From Larix kaempferi (taxonomy: Eukaryota; Streptophyta; Pinopsida; Pinales; Pinaceae), in NCBI GenBank assembly GCA_027924585.1, contig BSBM01000877.1, forward strand, positions 6,139,501 through 6,203,500: a stretch of 64,000 nt of DNA, given 5' to 3'. Below, in pieces: positions 33,394 through 44,960 of this stretch. The notes under the pieces were generated by a model. It had not been told where the DNA came from, did no database searches, and worked only from the letters and a program-made list of their open reading frames with translations. Position numbers and translations under genes: made by a program. Every line of letters starts with the position of its first letter. Position 1 is the first letter of the stretch.

Positions 33394-36300
33394 TCAATCC
33401 TCCCTCTCAACGAAGGAGACATTCTCTACTACTCCAAGCCAGTCATGAAAGTACACAAACTTTGCCCTGGGAAGAGGCTTGGTGAGAATGTTAGCAATCT
33501 GATCATCTGTGGGAATATACTGGAGCTGGACTGTGCCTCTTTGCACCATGTCATGGAAGTAATGGTATTGAATCTTGATATGCTTCATTTTATCATGAAA
33601 TACTAGACTCATTGATAGTTGTACACAACTCTAGTTGTCATAGTGAATCCACACAAGGTGTTTTCGAAGCCACACTACTTTCCGAGCTACAACATTCACT
33701 GCAATATACTCAACCTCTGCTGTACTTAGTGCCACTGAGGTATGCTTCCTGCTACACTAGGGAATCACGACAGATCCCAAATTGAAGCAACACCCGAAGG
33801 TGGTATTCTTATCTGCAGTACTCCCTACCCAGTCATAATCGGAATAGACCTGCAATATCATGTCTATACTGGAAGCATATCTCAGGCCATATCCTATTGT
33901 GCCACGTAAGTACCTCAACTCATGTTTTGCAGCAACCTAGTGTACTCATTGTTGATTTTTGAGCAGTATCGAGAGCCATTCTTTGGGAGAATGGAGGCAC
34001 CTGGTCAGTTACCAGGTTTGAGCAACATTCAGTCTGGGATTGAAGCTCAGCCTAGGGCTGAGAACCATTCTCTGGGACAATGGAGGACCTGGTTAGGGAC
34101 CAAGGGGTTGATCAACATAATTCAGTCTGGGACTGAAGCTCAACGTGGGGATGAGAGCCATTCTTTAAGAATGGAGGCACTTGGTCAGTTACCAAGATGT
34201 TGACTTCGGTCAACCTTCAACCTGGGGCTGAAGAACTTGGCCAGGGACCAGGACGTTGATTCAAACAATGTGAAGTCCTAGATTGGATCTAGGCAAGTGA
34301 TGTACTCCTCGCCTTGGTCAGTGGCCTGTGGGACCTTCTCAAGGGACTAGCCACCCCTTGTTGATGTACCTAGCACATGACCTTGGTGAGCAAGGAGAAC
34401 AAGAATAATCTTCTTTATTTATGATGATGTACTTTGAGTTGGCACATGTGGACCATAGAGACCAAGAAAAAGGTCCTAGATGACTTGCTTAAGAGCTTGG
34501 GTCATAGAGCCCATTGTTGAAGGACCATGAACCCTCTTGAAGGACCAAGAGACCCATTAAAGGTCCAAGTATCCCAATGAAAGACCAAGAGCCCACTTGT
34601 AAAGGACCAAAGGTCGAAGATAAAAGTCAAATTTTTGTTAAAGGGTTAAAAATAAAAAATAAAATAATGAAACCCTACCTAATTGGATTTTATTATTTGT
34701 TTTATCCTAGATCTATGGATTTGATGCTCAAAGACAAAATATAAATAGAGAAGCATTCTCATTTGAGCAAGACACACTGCACACGATCTCTATAGTTGAT
34801 CCAAGAGGACTGTTTTGGGGTTTAATGCTGGTATCTTCTCTCTCTTCACCAATGAAGGACTGAATTTTCTTCTTGAAGGTAGCTGCTGGGATTACTTCTG
34901 TTGTGGTTGAGGTCTGATCAGTTTTTGAGGGCAGCCGCTACTGTTGAGGACCAAATTGCTGCTACCTGAGCCCTGCTAGGGCTGTCCTCAACCCACCCGA
35001 ACCTTGATGGGTCTCTTATCAGTCATACGACAGCCTGTTTAAGGGTTGGTTCATGCACAACAGCCCTGCTAGGGACTTCTCCACTTAAGCCAAGCCCTGT
35101 CTAGGGCCTTCTTCTCTCAGCCACAGGGGTAAACATTGAGGAGGAGCAGACAGAGCCCTGTTTAGGGCCTAGTCTATACAGCCACAACCTTGCAAGGGCT
35201 GATATTCAGCCACCGAATTCATTGGGCATCTAAACAGTGTTATGGCACAACCTTGAAGGTTTCAGACAGTCAACAATTAGGTCAACAACAACTATACCAG
35301 TCAAAGGAAGCCACATAACGTTTTGTTCAACAATTAACTCAATTCAGTGATGGGTCTGGTTGGGGTTTGATGACAGTGGTCATCTTTTTCAGAAGTTCAT
35401 CTACAGGCAAATTTATTCTTATCTTGGTATGTGTGCCGTAGAGGCAAAATCTACAGTGATGTAAAAGTCTGTTCTTTGTATCTGCTCATGTACAAACTCA
35501 GTCATCTCATATTTAAATAAGATTATTCTTGCTGGGTTTTTATACCTTGAAAGGTTTTTCCTAGGGTAAAACTTTGTGTTCTTTGTGGATAATTGAATTT
35601 TTTCTTTACAGTTGATTAGCTATTTTTTACTGTTGCTAAATCTCAAATTTGAAATTTTAAGTATGCTAAAAGTTAAAAGAATACTGCTACTGCTATCAAA
35701 CTCAGATCTATGTTAAAAATTTAACACCTATCTTGGCTCACTCATGAATTGGTGGAGAACACTCACTGCAAAACAAATATCTGTTTTGGTGTTAAGTAGA
35801 TACATCAATGATCCAATCAACTGTCTATACATGGAAGGATCTATCAAATCTGAATCGGAAGCAAAATCTCTTATTGTCTTTAGATTGGAATCCATCGGTG
35901 TGGCCATGGACTTACAGTCCATCATCCCAAATCTCCTTAGAATATCAATAGTGTACTTCCCCTGGCTTAGGAAGATCTCATCGTGTCTCAGCCACACCTC
36001 TAGTCCCAAGAAGTTGTGCATCAAACCAAGGTCTTTCATCTCGAACCTAGAGGTTAGCTTCCTCTTACACCACTAAATGAGTTTCTTAGCTCCAGTGAGA
36101 AACAAGTCATCAACATAAAGTACTAGGATCAAAGGCTCACCATCCACAACCTTATAGTAAAGGTTGGGATCTATATCACTCTTGGTGAATCCTAAACTCA
36201 CCAAGTATTTGTCAATCATAGCATAACATGCATGTGGTTCCTGCTCGAGTCTGTACAAGGCCTTCTTCATTTTGCACACATGGGACTCCTTCCCATGGAT

Positions 36301-37085
36301 CACAAAACCAACTGGTTGCTCAATGTAGACCTCTACCTCGATCACATCGTTGAGGAAGGCAGTCTTTACATCCATCTAATGCAACTTCCATCCCATAGCT
36401 GAAGCAAGAGCAATAATCGTCCCAATGGAAGTGTACTGAGCAACTGGAACAAATGTCTCATCATAATCAATATCCTCTTTCTGAGATAATTCTCTAGCCA
36501 CAAATCTTGTTTTGTGCTTTTTTCAATATTGCCATCTGCTCCATGTTTAATCTTGTAAATCCACTTGAAAGTCACTACCGACTTCCCCTCAGATATCAGA
36601 ACAATCTCACACACATCATTCTTCATGATGGATTGATATTCTTCCATCATGGCATCCTTCTACACCTGTTGGTTGGAAGCCTCCTCATAGCAGGAGGGAT
36701 CAAAATCAAATGATGTGGCTCAAGAATATCTAAGGTCTCCTGCTCTCCCTAAAAGTACCACTGGGAGCAACATGCTTTTCTGCCTCTTGAAGAGTCTGAC
36801 GAGCCCAAATAGGCCTTTTTTGGCCTACAACATCTCTGGGAATATCAATTGGTTCTACTAGATCAGTGGGATCAACAGGCTCAATTGTCTTAACTGGCTC
36901 CCTCTAAACTGTTGAAGGGGGAGGGGGAGATGATACCATCTCCTTTTGAGCCATCTGCTCCTAATTGTCAATCTAGCTCTAGCTCTTTTGAAGGCTACGT
37001 CCTCTTCGAAGGAGACATCCCTACTGACCTCAATCTGTCTCGATCTTGGAATGTAGATCCTGTAAGCCTTCGAAGACTCACCTCG
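33394..37085 (-). pseudogene. Ty1-copia pol remnant, minus strand: integrase end, RT, RNase H
   Basis: Reading from high to low coordinates, the integrase C-terminal end shows SKAYRIYIPRSRQIEVSRDV near 37080. The RT follows, with MDVKTAFLNDVIEVEVYIEQP (about 36375), the catalytic box LYVDDLFLTG (about 36110) and MKDLGLMHNFLGLEV (36039). It continues to FMSEPR at about 35735, where a 1.78-kb LTR is inserted. Beyond it (33945 downward) come VAAKHELRYLRG, the RNase H segment STAEVEYIA and a C-terminus with FHDKMKHIKIQYHY and DDQIANILTKPL. Scattered stops and a frameshift between 36650 and 36860 inactivate it. The 5' part (gag, protease, integrase core) is lost; it joins gypsy sequence through about 110 bp of other DNA. 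Confidence 0.9.
33950..35726 (+). mobile_element. Solo LTR (1,777 bp) inserted in the copia RT/RNase H region
   Basis: It begins tgttgatttttgagcag and ends aaaatttaaca (TG...CA). The flanks ctcat (33945-33949) and cctat (35727-35731) agree at three of five positions, as an old 5-bp duplication might. A TATA box tataaata lies at 34740-34747 in plus orientation. It interrupts the opposite-strand copia exactly between the conserved residues SEPR(QV) and VH(W)VAAKH. A 5' fragment of the same family lies at 12473-12830. No internal coding domain remains. Confidence 0.75.
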
Positions 37086-37195
37086 CCCCCGCTCCGGAAG
37101 TTCGCTTTCAAGCAGAGCGTGCTTGAAGCGTTGGGAAAGCGCGCTCTGCGATCGTTCCCGATCAAGAGCGTTTTTGCAGGTTGTGTATCGGCCCA
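37086..37195. other. GC-rich filler between copia and gypsy fragments
   Basis: It contains an imperfect palindrome cgctttcaagca / tgcttgaagcg (about 37103-37130) and phrases such as gcgctctgcgatcg. It resembles neither retroelement. It recalls, without clear alignment, the GC-rich patch at 19440-19600. It may be a remnant of a third element or a repair filler. Confidence 0.4.
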
Positions 37196-40100
37196 AAAAA
37201 TACAAACTGACAGGTCCAATTTCCCCTTGCACCAATTCCGTCTGTTTGCGACAAGACATCCTTTACGGCCTGGTAGGGTACATACGCCTTTATTTTGGAG
37301 AAACCAACATAGGTTCGAAAATGTTTCAGGGCCTTGATCAATGCGTAGGCTTGTTTCTCAGTAGTGGTGTACCTGAGCTCCGCATCCCTGAGGTTCTTGC
37401 TCATGAAGGCGATGGGTTGCTCGTGATTGTTTTCGTTCTTTTGTAAGAGGACCCCAAAAATAGTATCCTCAGAGGCATAAGAGTAGATCAGGAACTCCTT
37501 GTTATAGTCAGGGTGGACTAGGACAGGGGACAAAGATATGGCTCTTTTTAGTTTTTGGAATGCAATATCACACTTCTTGTCCCACTTGAACTAAACATCT
37601 TTCTTCAACAGGGCGTTCAATGGGTTTGCTAGCTCGGCGAGGTTAGGGATGAATCTTCTCACGAAGTTAATCTTTCCAAAGAAGGATTTGAGCGCGGTGA
37701 CATTATGGGGAGGTGGGATTTCTTGGATAGCACTGATTCTTTCCTGGTCAATTCTGATTCCCTCTTTGGACACAATATGTCCCAACAACTTTCCTTCATC
37801 AATCCCGAAGTTTGACTTCCTTGGGTTGAGGGATATCCCGAACTTCCGACACCTGTCAAAAACTCTTCTCAAATGGTCTACATGGTCACCCCGTTCTCTG
37901 GAGAAGACGGTCAAGTCATCCTGGTAGATCACGATGATTTTTCCGATCAGGTCATTGAAAGCTTGATCCATAGCCCGCTGGAATGTAGATCCGGCATTTA
38001 GTAATCCAAAAGGCATGCGGATGTACTCATAGGTTCCCCACGGGGTGGTGAATGTGGTTTTTTTTCTGTCTTCTTCCTTGATTTGTACCTGATTGTATCC
38101 GGAGAATCCGTCTAACATGGATAACATTCCTGCCCCGGTGACACTTTGCAACAAGTTCTCCATGTTCGGCAAAGGGTAGTTGTTTTTAAGGCAAGCTCAG
38201 TTCAGATTCCTGAAATCAACACATATCCTGATTTCACCGTTTTTCTTTCTTACTATCACCGGGTTGGAAACCCAGGAGGTATGCCTTGCAGGTCTAATGA
38301 TTCCGACGGCCAGCATCTTTTCAATCTCTTTCTTGATCAGAGGGGCTAGTTTCGGGTTGACATTTCTCAACTTTTGCCTATACTGTCTGGCACCTTCCAC
38401 TAGTGGGATAGTATGTTCAATGACTGATTTATCATAAGTCTTCAAGTCATCATATGTCCAAGCGAACACATCTTTGTACTTGAGAATTAGCTCAATGATT
38501 CTTTGGCGTTCTTCTTTAGACGCATTCTTCCCAATCCTTATTATTTTGGGGGTGACTGAGGAGCCTATATTTACTTCGATTACCTCATCAACAGGCTGAG
38601 CTCTGCCCCCCTTGTACTTGTCGTTCTTGTTAAAGTTTTTCTCGAGTGGCAGGGACAATTCCGACAGGTTGATGCTGCTTGGGGATTGCCCCGAAGATTG
38701 GTCTTCCAGACTTACCATTGGATCAAAGGAGTTTTCTATTCCTTGCAAGAAACGCACTATATGGGCATCATCCTAGAACACCTGCCAGTAGTCTTCATTT
38801 TCAGGTACATAAGGCCTAAACAGGACCTCGACTTGGCACTTACGCTCCTCCAAGGTGTCAAGGATCTCGAAGGTGCTGGCAGTTACAACCAGGGCGTCTG
38901 CTAAAGCATTGTCCTCCCTAGGGACAACCTTAATTGAGAAAGCGTCGAATAACTCAATGGTGTCCCACACCGCGTTTCTGTAGGCACGCAATCTATCATT
39001 TTTGGCAGCAAACTGGTTTTTTATTTGGGAGACTATGAGATCAGAGTCACCGACAACACTCAGACATTTAATCTTGCGGTCCCTAGCAATCTCGAGTCCG
39101 AGGAGAAGGGCCTCATATTCCGCCACATTGTTGGTGCAGTGAAACTCTAAACAGAATGAATATATGGTTTCTTCGCCAGTGGGTGAGGTTATGACCACCC
39201 CGGCGCCCGCACCATGCCTAGAGCGAGCCCCATCGAAATGCATCTTCCACACCTCGCTAGGCGGGAAAGGGTGTTGTCTAGTATTTTCCCAGAAACTTGC
39301 CAACACCATAAAGTTTCCCACCTCATCCGTTGGGCGGATGGCTTCTTCATAGAGGTAATCGGGGGTCTCCACATGCTCTTTCATGGGAGGCTCATTGAGT
39401 AGGGTGATATTTTTGTTCTGCCCCCTAGGGATGGTTGCGTATGTGAGGTCCATTTGGATGTTACCACCCAACTTAGCAGCCCATTCTCTAGACAGAAGCA
39501 TGCCCCACACGTCCGGGACATCAATGACGAGAACATCCATGGAGATCCGAATGTCGGGGCAGGAAGCTAATTTCATGTGGAGGTTTTCAATAACTCCTAC
39601 TGCCTGCACCGAAAGGGAGTCCATCCCACACACATTCCTAAAGGGCCTGGATGGGCTCAATTCGAGTTGTTCCATGACTCGTAGCGGCATGACATTGACC
39701 TCAGCTCCTGAATCAAGCATACAGTTGTGGAATATAAGTTGATTTATTTCAAGGGCAATGTAAAACGGAGGGCACCCATCTGAGTTACCGGATACACTGT
39801 GGATGTTTATTGGAGGATCAGGGGCGATCTCGATTGGTTTCTCAGGAGGGGTTCCTTTCGGCTGTATTCCCCAGAAGGTGCGGGCTCTGTCATGCAGTTC
39901 GGGAATCTTCAGGATTTCACTCAAGGGTATGGGCATACTAAGTTTAGACAAATAGTTTCCCATGTCGAATTGAAAGGCGAATTGCTTCACCTTGCTAATC
40001 GGGGTGGTCTTAATGCCAAGGAATTCCATGATCTGGGATTTGACGGCCGGGACTTTAACTAGCTCCTTCAAAGGGATTTGAACCGAGGAGTTGGCTAGTT

Positions 40101-40656
40101 TGCTAGAAATGGCTACCTTAAAGGGATCGAGGCCACGGGGCTCTTCATTAGGAATTTCTTGGGGATTTATGTTTCTCTTCCACCTATTACCCTGTGAAGG
40201 GGCGGTTTTGGCTTCCGGGTTAGGCTTGGTTGCGGTTTTAGGCACATTTGCCTCTTTTGTCCCACGGTGCTCCTTTTCTTTGGTCATAACCCTAGGGTTA
40301 GGTCTCGGAATCACTTTTTCTTTTGGCCTGGGTTTGTCTTTTCCTATGGGCCTCTCGGGACTAGGGGTGTGCTGAGGACAATTTCCTTTTAGGCTTTCGG
40401 GACTTACCTTGGTATGACCAGGGCTCGTTGGGACAACTATTTTCTTGGCCAATTGTCCTCGGGTAAGGACCTGGGCGGAAGCGGGGGAGCAGCTGTAAGC
40501 TCCCTCGTACATGTGCCATATGTGTTGGTCACGTTTCCTATTATCCTCATCTTGTTGTTTTAGGAGGAGAGTGACATTGGTGACCAACTCAACCAGTTGA
40601 GACAATAATTTCATGGTCATCCCTCCTGCCACTACGTCCTTTTTTGGAGTGGGCAT
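37196..40656 (-). pseudogene. Ty3-gypsy (Tat-like) polyprotein: protease, extra RNase H, RT, RNase H
   Basis: One reading frame runs from 40656 down to about 37200 with only three in-frame stops (at 38773, 38197 and 37591). The first 627 codons hold a charged N-terminal part and a retropepsin site MLDSGAEVNVMP (Asp about residue 315). A complete RNase H fold follows at about residues 470-590, with all four acidic residues: HFDGA (D475), AEYEAL (E513), GDSDL (D537) and LADAL (D587). Next comes the gypsy RT (IRICVDFRNLN, MLDGFSGYNQV, catalytic IYQDD). Then comes the RT-linked RNase H (IYSYASEDT, YTTTEKQAYALIKALKHFR), which fades near 37200. Integrase and the 3' LTR are lost. Tat-type plant gypsy elements are known to carry two RNase H domains, usually with the extra one after the first. 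No capsid or CCHC knuckle is seen. Confidence 0.85.
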
Positions 40657-40990
40657 CCCTACGGGTGCAAGGGAAAGTTCTAAAGATGTCGTCTGACGTA
40701 AACGATAGGTGTGCTATGTGATGCGTCAGAGCGCTTGAGGCTATGAAGGTTATATGGATGGGTTTGGCCTCCAGTGGAGCCGCGGGGTGGAGTCGCCAGG
40801 TGAACGGGATACCTTGTTCACCGAAGGTGGAATGTCATGAGGGGAGAAGTGGTGAGTGAACAAAATGTGTTGACTGTAAAATTAGGCAAAACAAAATCAG
40901 CCAACTGAGTTTTAGGTTCTGATGCGGTTATAGAGGCAAAAGGCAAGCAAAAACTCAAACTCAAACATAGACACAGGCAGGCCTCTACCT
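40657..40990 (-). other. Leader of the gypsy element
   Basis: About 335 bp lie between the primer site and the first Met of the polyprotein frame. No capsid-like sequence is present, and no long frame precedes the Met. Confidence 0.5.
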
Positions 40991-41007
40991 CCCCGGCAGC
41001 GGTGCCA
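40991..41007 (-). other. Primer-binding site (tRNA-Asp type) of the gypsy element
   Basis: On the minus strand the sequence is tggcaccgctgccgggg, two mismatches from tggcgccgttgccgggg. It lies three bases inside the LTR end at 41011, which fixes the orientation of the element. Confidence 0.85.
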
Positions 41008-41010
41008 AAA

Positions 41011-44000
41011 TGTTATCACACAAACTCTAGCTGCTTAGTGCATGTATCCCAATAGGGACGGTAGAGGAGCACAGCTAGGCCCGGTGTAACCAACAACAAC
41101 CAAGTCCTCTGTCCAAGGGACATAAGTCACACCGGACAAGGCTGCAGTCACTTTAGACAAGGCACTTGGCCAAGTCAAGGGGGAGACCCACTCAACCGGT
41201 AAGGGTTGAGACTCAACAATTAGACACCCTAAACCCAAAAAAAGATGATCGAAGTAGAAAACAAAATGGATGACTGAAGGTGAGATTTCTTCCAACCTTA
41301 GTGGAATCGAGATTCTGGATGAAGTGTTAGATAAAACAAATCAGATCTGATTACACATATAAATGATGAATGCAGAGAAAGATTGGAAGGCTGGAAATTA
41401 AATCAGCGAACAAAAAATCACTAGAAGAATGGTTGGGGACCCTGCCTATGGGGAATGAGGCTCGGTATGATTTATCAATACATGGCGGAGATGGATAAAC
41501 AATTTAAACACATATTCCAGCAATTATAACTTGATTAAATGGCTGATTTAAGACACAAAAAAAACAGACCAGCAAGCAGAAAATTAACAGCCCTAGGGGA
41601 ATGGGTCAAACGGTAGAAGAATGGCCTAGGGCAGTAAAAAAAAGACGTTTTTAATCACTTCCAGCTGCTGATACGTGGTACTCTAAGGTAAAGAGATGTT
41701 CCGGAGCAGATTAAAGAGTACCCATAACCCCAAAACACACCCAATAGGCTGAGATAGAAAAACGCCCGCATTATTGGCAAAGTGACCAGCGCCTAAAATA
41801 TGGGTAAATGGAGTCGGAATCTAACTAAACTTGAGATATAAGCTTTTAAGGGGAGATAATAAGCGGGTTTGGAAAGAAAATGGAATTCCTACGGTTAAAT
41901 TTGTAGATTTTAATTTTTAAGGGTTTTAATGTGTTTTTGCAGCTTAACATTCACAAGAAGATGAGAAAAAGAGAGAGAAGCAGTGATCGCCTACCTAAAG
42001 CAATAGAGAAGAAGAGTTTGATGCTGAAAACAACTGCTGAAGTCTAAGTGTTGAGCACCCAAGCGTTTTCCCTTAGCGTGGAGCAGCCAGATGACCAAGT
42101 GCGCCCTTGTACCTGCTAGAGAGAGAGGTGGATCAGCAACTATGGAAAATAACAAGTAAATACTAGCAAATAAACGACAAATGATAAAGAAAAGCGAGAT
42201 AACAAGTATAAATTCACTTCCCTTTGCTGAAACACGGAGGGTGAGTCCAAGACGGAGCTGTTAGCTCAAGAAATGCGCCCCTCCTTTGATGGTTGTTTCA
42301 CCTGCAAGTTAGCTTGGCCAAGGATAGATAGAAACACTGCATAAACACTCAGCAATACACCAACAAGATGCTAATACTTGACATCAAACACTCAATCACT
42401 ATGCACAAGAAGATGAAGAAATGTCTCTCTAGAGCTCAATAGCAAGTCTCAAAAATGTCAAGAAGAAGTACAATGGAGGTGAGTCCATTCTCTTATAGAG
42501 ATGGCTCACACTCTAACTAGGTTTCCCCCCAAAATGGAGGGTTGAGAACATCTCCCCATCCACAAAATCGAATGGTGGAGATGCATCCCTAGAGGGGGGT
42601 GCGAATTGCCTCAAGGAGAGTGCACTATAGGAGGAGAAGGGCCCATTGTGGGCCATACAACACATGCCAATGGGTTGGGGGGTGTCTATATGGGGTTTTA
42701 TCCCCCCAACCACATATAAGAAGGGTCCCACCATCAATAAGAAGAAAATCGAATTCCCCACTAAGGAGAAAAACGCCGCTATGGGCCAAATCGAGCTCAA
42801 GTGGTGAGCTGTCATATGGAGGGGCCCACAATGCCCAAATATTACCTCAAACATTACCAAAAATACCTTAGTAATTACCTTTACCATTGCCAACCTTTAA
42901 TTTTGCCATTCACCTATAGTTGCCTTAGTCAAATTTTGATTTCCATGTATTTTCTGCTGGTTTATATGGCTGAAGATGAAAATTGGGCTTTTGACCCACT
43001 TTTATTGCTCGGATTGCCGAACCGTCTGCTGCAATGTGATCGTGGACCCCAAAAGTAGTAGGGATGACCACTCGAACGACCCGAATCCATCACTTTGGCA
43101 TCATTTGCCCCAAATCCATATTTTTAATTAAAACAGGTCAAAGTTGACCAATAATAATTAAAAATCTCTCAAATGGTTCAATGTTTTGCAATTCCGTCAG
43201 TTGCATGCTCATATGGGACCCCTGTAGATAATAAATGATCGAAATCGAAATTCCGATCGCGACATTTTTTCGGGCCCATTTTTGGCCTAGTCAACTCAGT
43301 TTGACCAAGTCAAATTTGGTCAACTATAGTGCTAGCTGAAACCTGTATGCAAGCATGAAGTGACAAGGCTCAATTAAACAAGTTAGTACATTACTAAGCA
43401 ATAAATGATATCATGGTGATCAAAAATACATTAAATCTCAAAATAGTACAAGGCCCTGGTGAAGTGGGCCCACCACCTCCAAAAGACTAGGATGCTATAC
43501 AACTTGATAGAATTGACCACCTTGCTGACTCTAGGTGATGTGGACAACAAGGTAAAAGATATGGGAAGACGAGGATAAAGATCATGTGACCATTAGACAT
43601 CTCGGGAAAGCGGGGTCCACTGAGGTAAGTATGCCATGACAGAACACGGGAAGGGCGGTGCCTCACAAATGGGTATAGTGCAGGGAAACCACCACTAGTC
43701 ATCTAACAAATATCCCACAATTCACATCCGTATCCGAAGACTCAGTGAGGTTCTTTTCTAGAGCCGCCAAACTGGGTGTCCGACAAACCGTAACTTGAGA
43801 CTCTAGGGGGAAATCTTGAGCTTGTCCCTTGCTCCTTCTCACCTCCTTGTCCCGCAGGACTAGGTGAGGAATAACCACTACAAATGCTGACATGTATAGC
43901 TGACCAGAATCCATGTGCGTTCATAAACACATTGCATGGTTTTTACACTGAGTTTCATACTTAGCCCTTTTTTGGCTAGATTTTACATTTACAACATAGA

Positions 44001-44960
44001 GGCCTTTTTAGCCTGATTTACATTTCATTTCTTCATTTCTTCATGGTCCTCTTGGGCTACATACATATCTCAAAAGATATAAACATGGCGCTCATACTGC
44101 AAAGGTAATGGGGGTGGGTAATACAAGCTTCGACGACAAGTGGGGAGCACCCGGTGAGGCTACACAATCCTAACTGCATTGCAACATTGGGGGCAACCGA
44201 CAGGAGCAAATCCCAGGTCTAACCGTGTATCTCACACACTAAAGAGCCGAGGCAACAATAAACTGGGAGTCATGGCAAACTTAGAGATCAGTGGGGGAAG
44301 GGGGTCCTCATGATCACGAATCAGAATCCAAGTCGGGGAAGAAGTGTTAGGATGAGTCGGATGGGTGGAGAAGGTGATAATGGTGCTAGAGTCAGCTACC
44401 TAGGGGCTAAGTGATCAAGTCTATAGCCAAGCATGTAGGACATGACTTAGCGTGCATATACATAAGTCTAACCGGAGGGGTGGACTGACATCACCAAAGG
44501 CCCAAACACATCATATCATAAGTAGATCACCAAATATATCATCCAATGCAAAGTTAGTGTACTAAGCAAGTATAAAAGAGTCTAATCTACAACATGAGCA
44601 ATAATCAATATATGCATTACTTGCTGCACCATATACCTACTGCTACTGAACCTTGAGCTGGATCTCTGCTGAATCCGGGCACATAATAAACCAGCACTGT
44701 ACTGTGATAATCTCGATCAGAACAAGACTAGGCAATTGTCTTGAATGGGCTTGTGGTCAAAGCCTGGCAAGGAAAGGTAACCTTGTGGTAGATGGTAAGT
44801 CCAACTGCCTGTACTCTCTGATGTATCTGCTAGGGGTAACCTGAACAAAAATGCCTCCTCTGAAGGCAGCTGATCTCCGATCTGGAAAAAAAGTATTGTG
44901 CGGTCCTCGGCCGCACAGTCTGCAGTGTGGAAGCTGCTCCCGACATAAAATGTGATAACA
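41011..44960 (-). mobile_element. 5' LTR (3,950 bp) of the Ty3-gypsy element
   Basis: The ends tgttatcaca and tgtgataaca are perfect 10-bp inverted repeats with TG...CA termini. The inner end adjoins the primer site. The outer end at 44960 abuts a hAT coding fragment, at a point where the related hAT-1 copy (position 20020) is uninterrupted. A TATA-like ctataaga lies on the minus strand at about 42491-42498. Length is ample but known for Tat/Ogre-type LTRs. Open frames within (for example 42513-42893) show no domain. The partner LTR is missing. Confidence 0.85.

Noticed and set aside
38773-40656. The 627-codon frame as a host aspartic protease or RNase H gene
   Set aside because: It lies between a retroelement primer site and LTR on one side and an RT in the same frame on the other, so it is the first part of a gypsy polyprotein.
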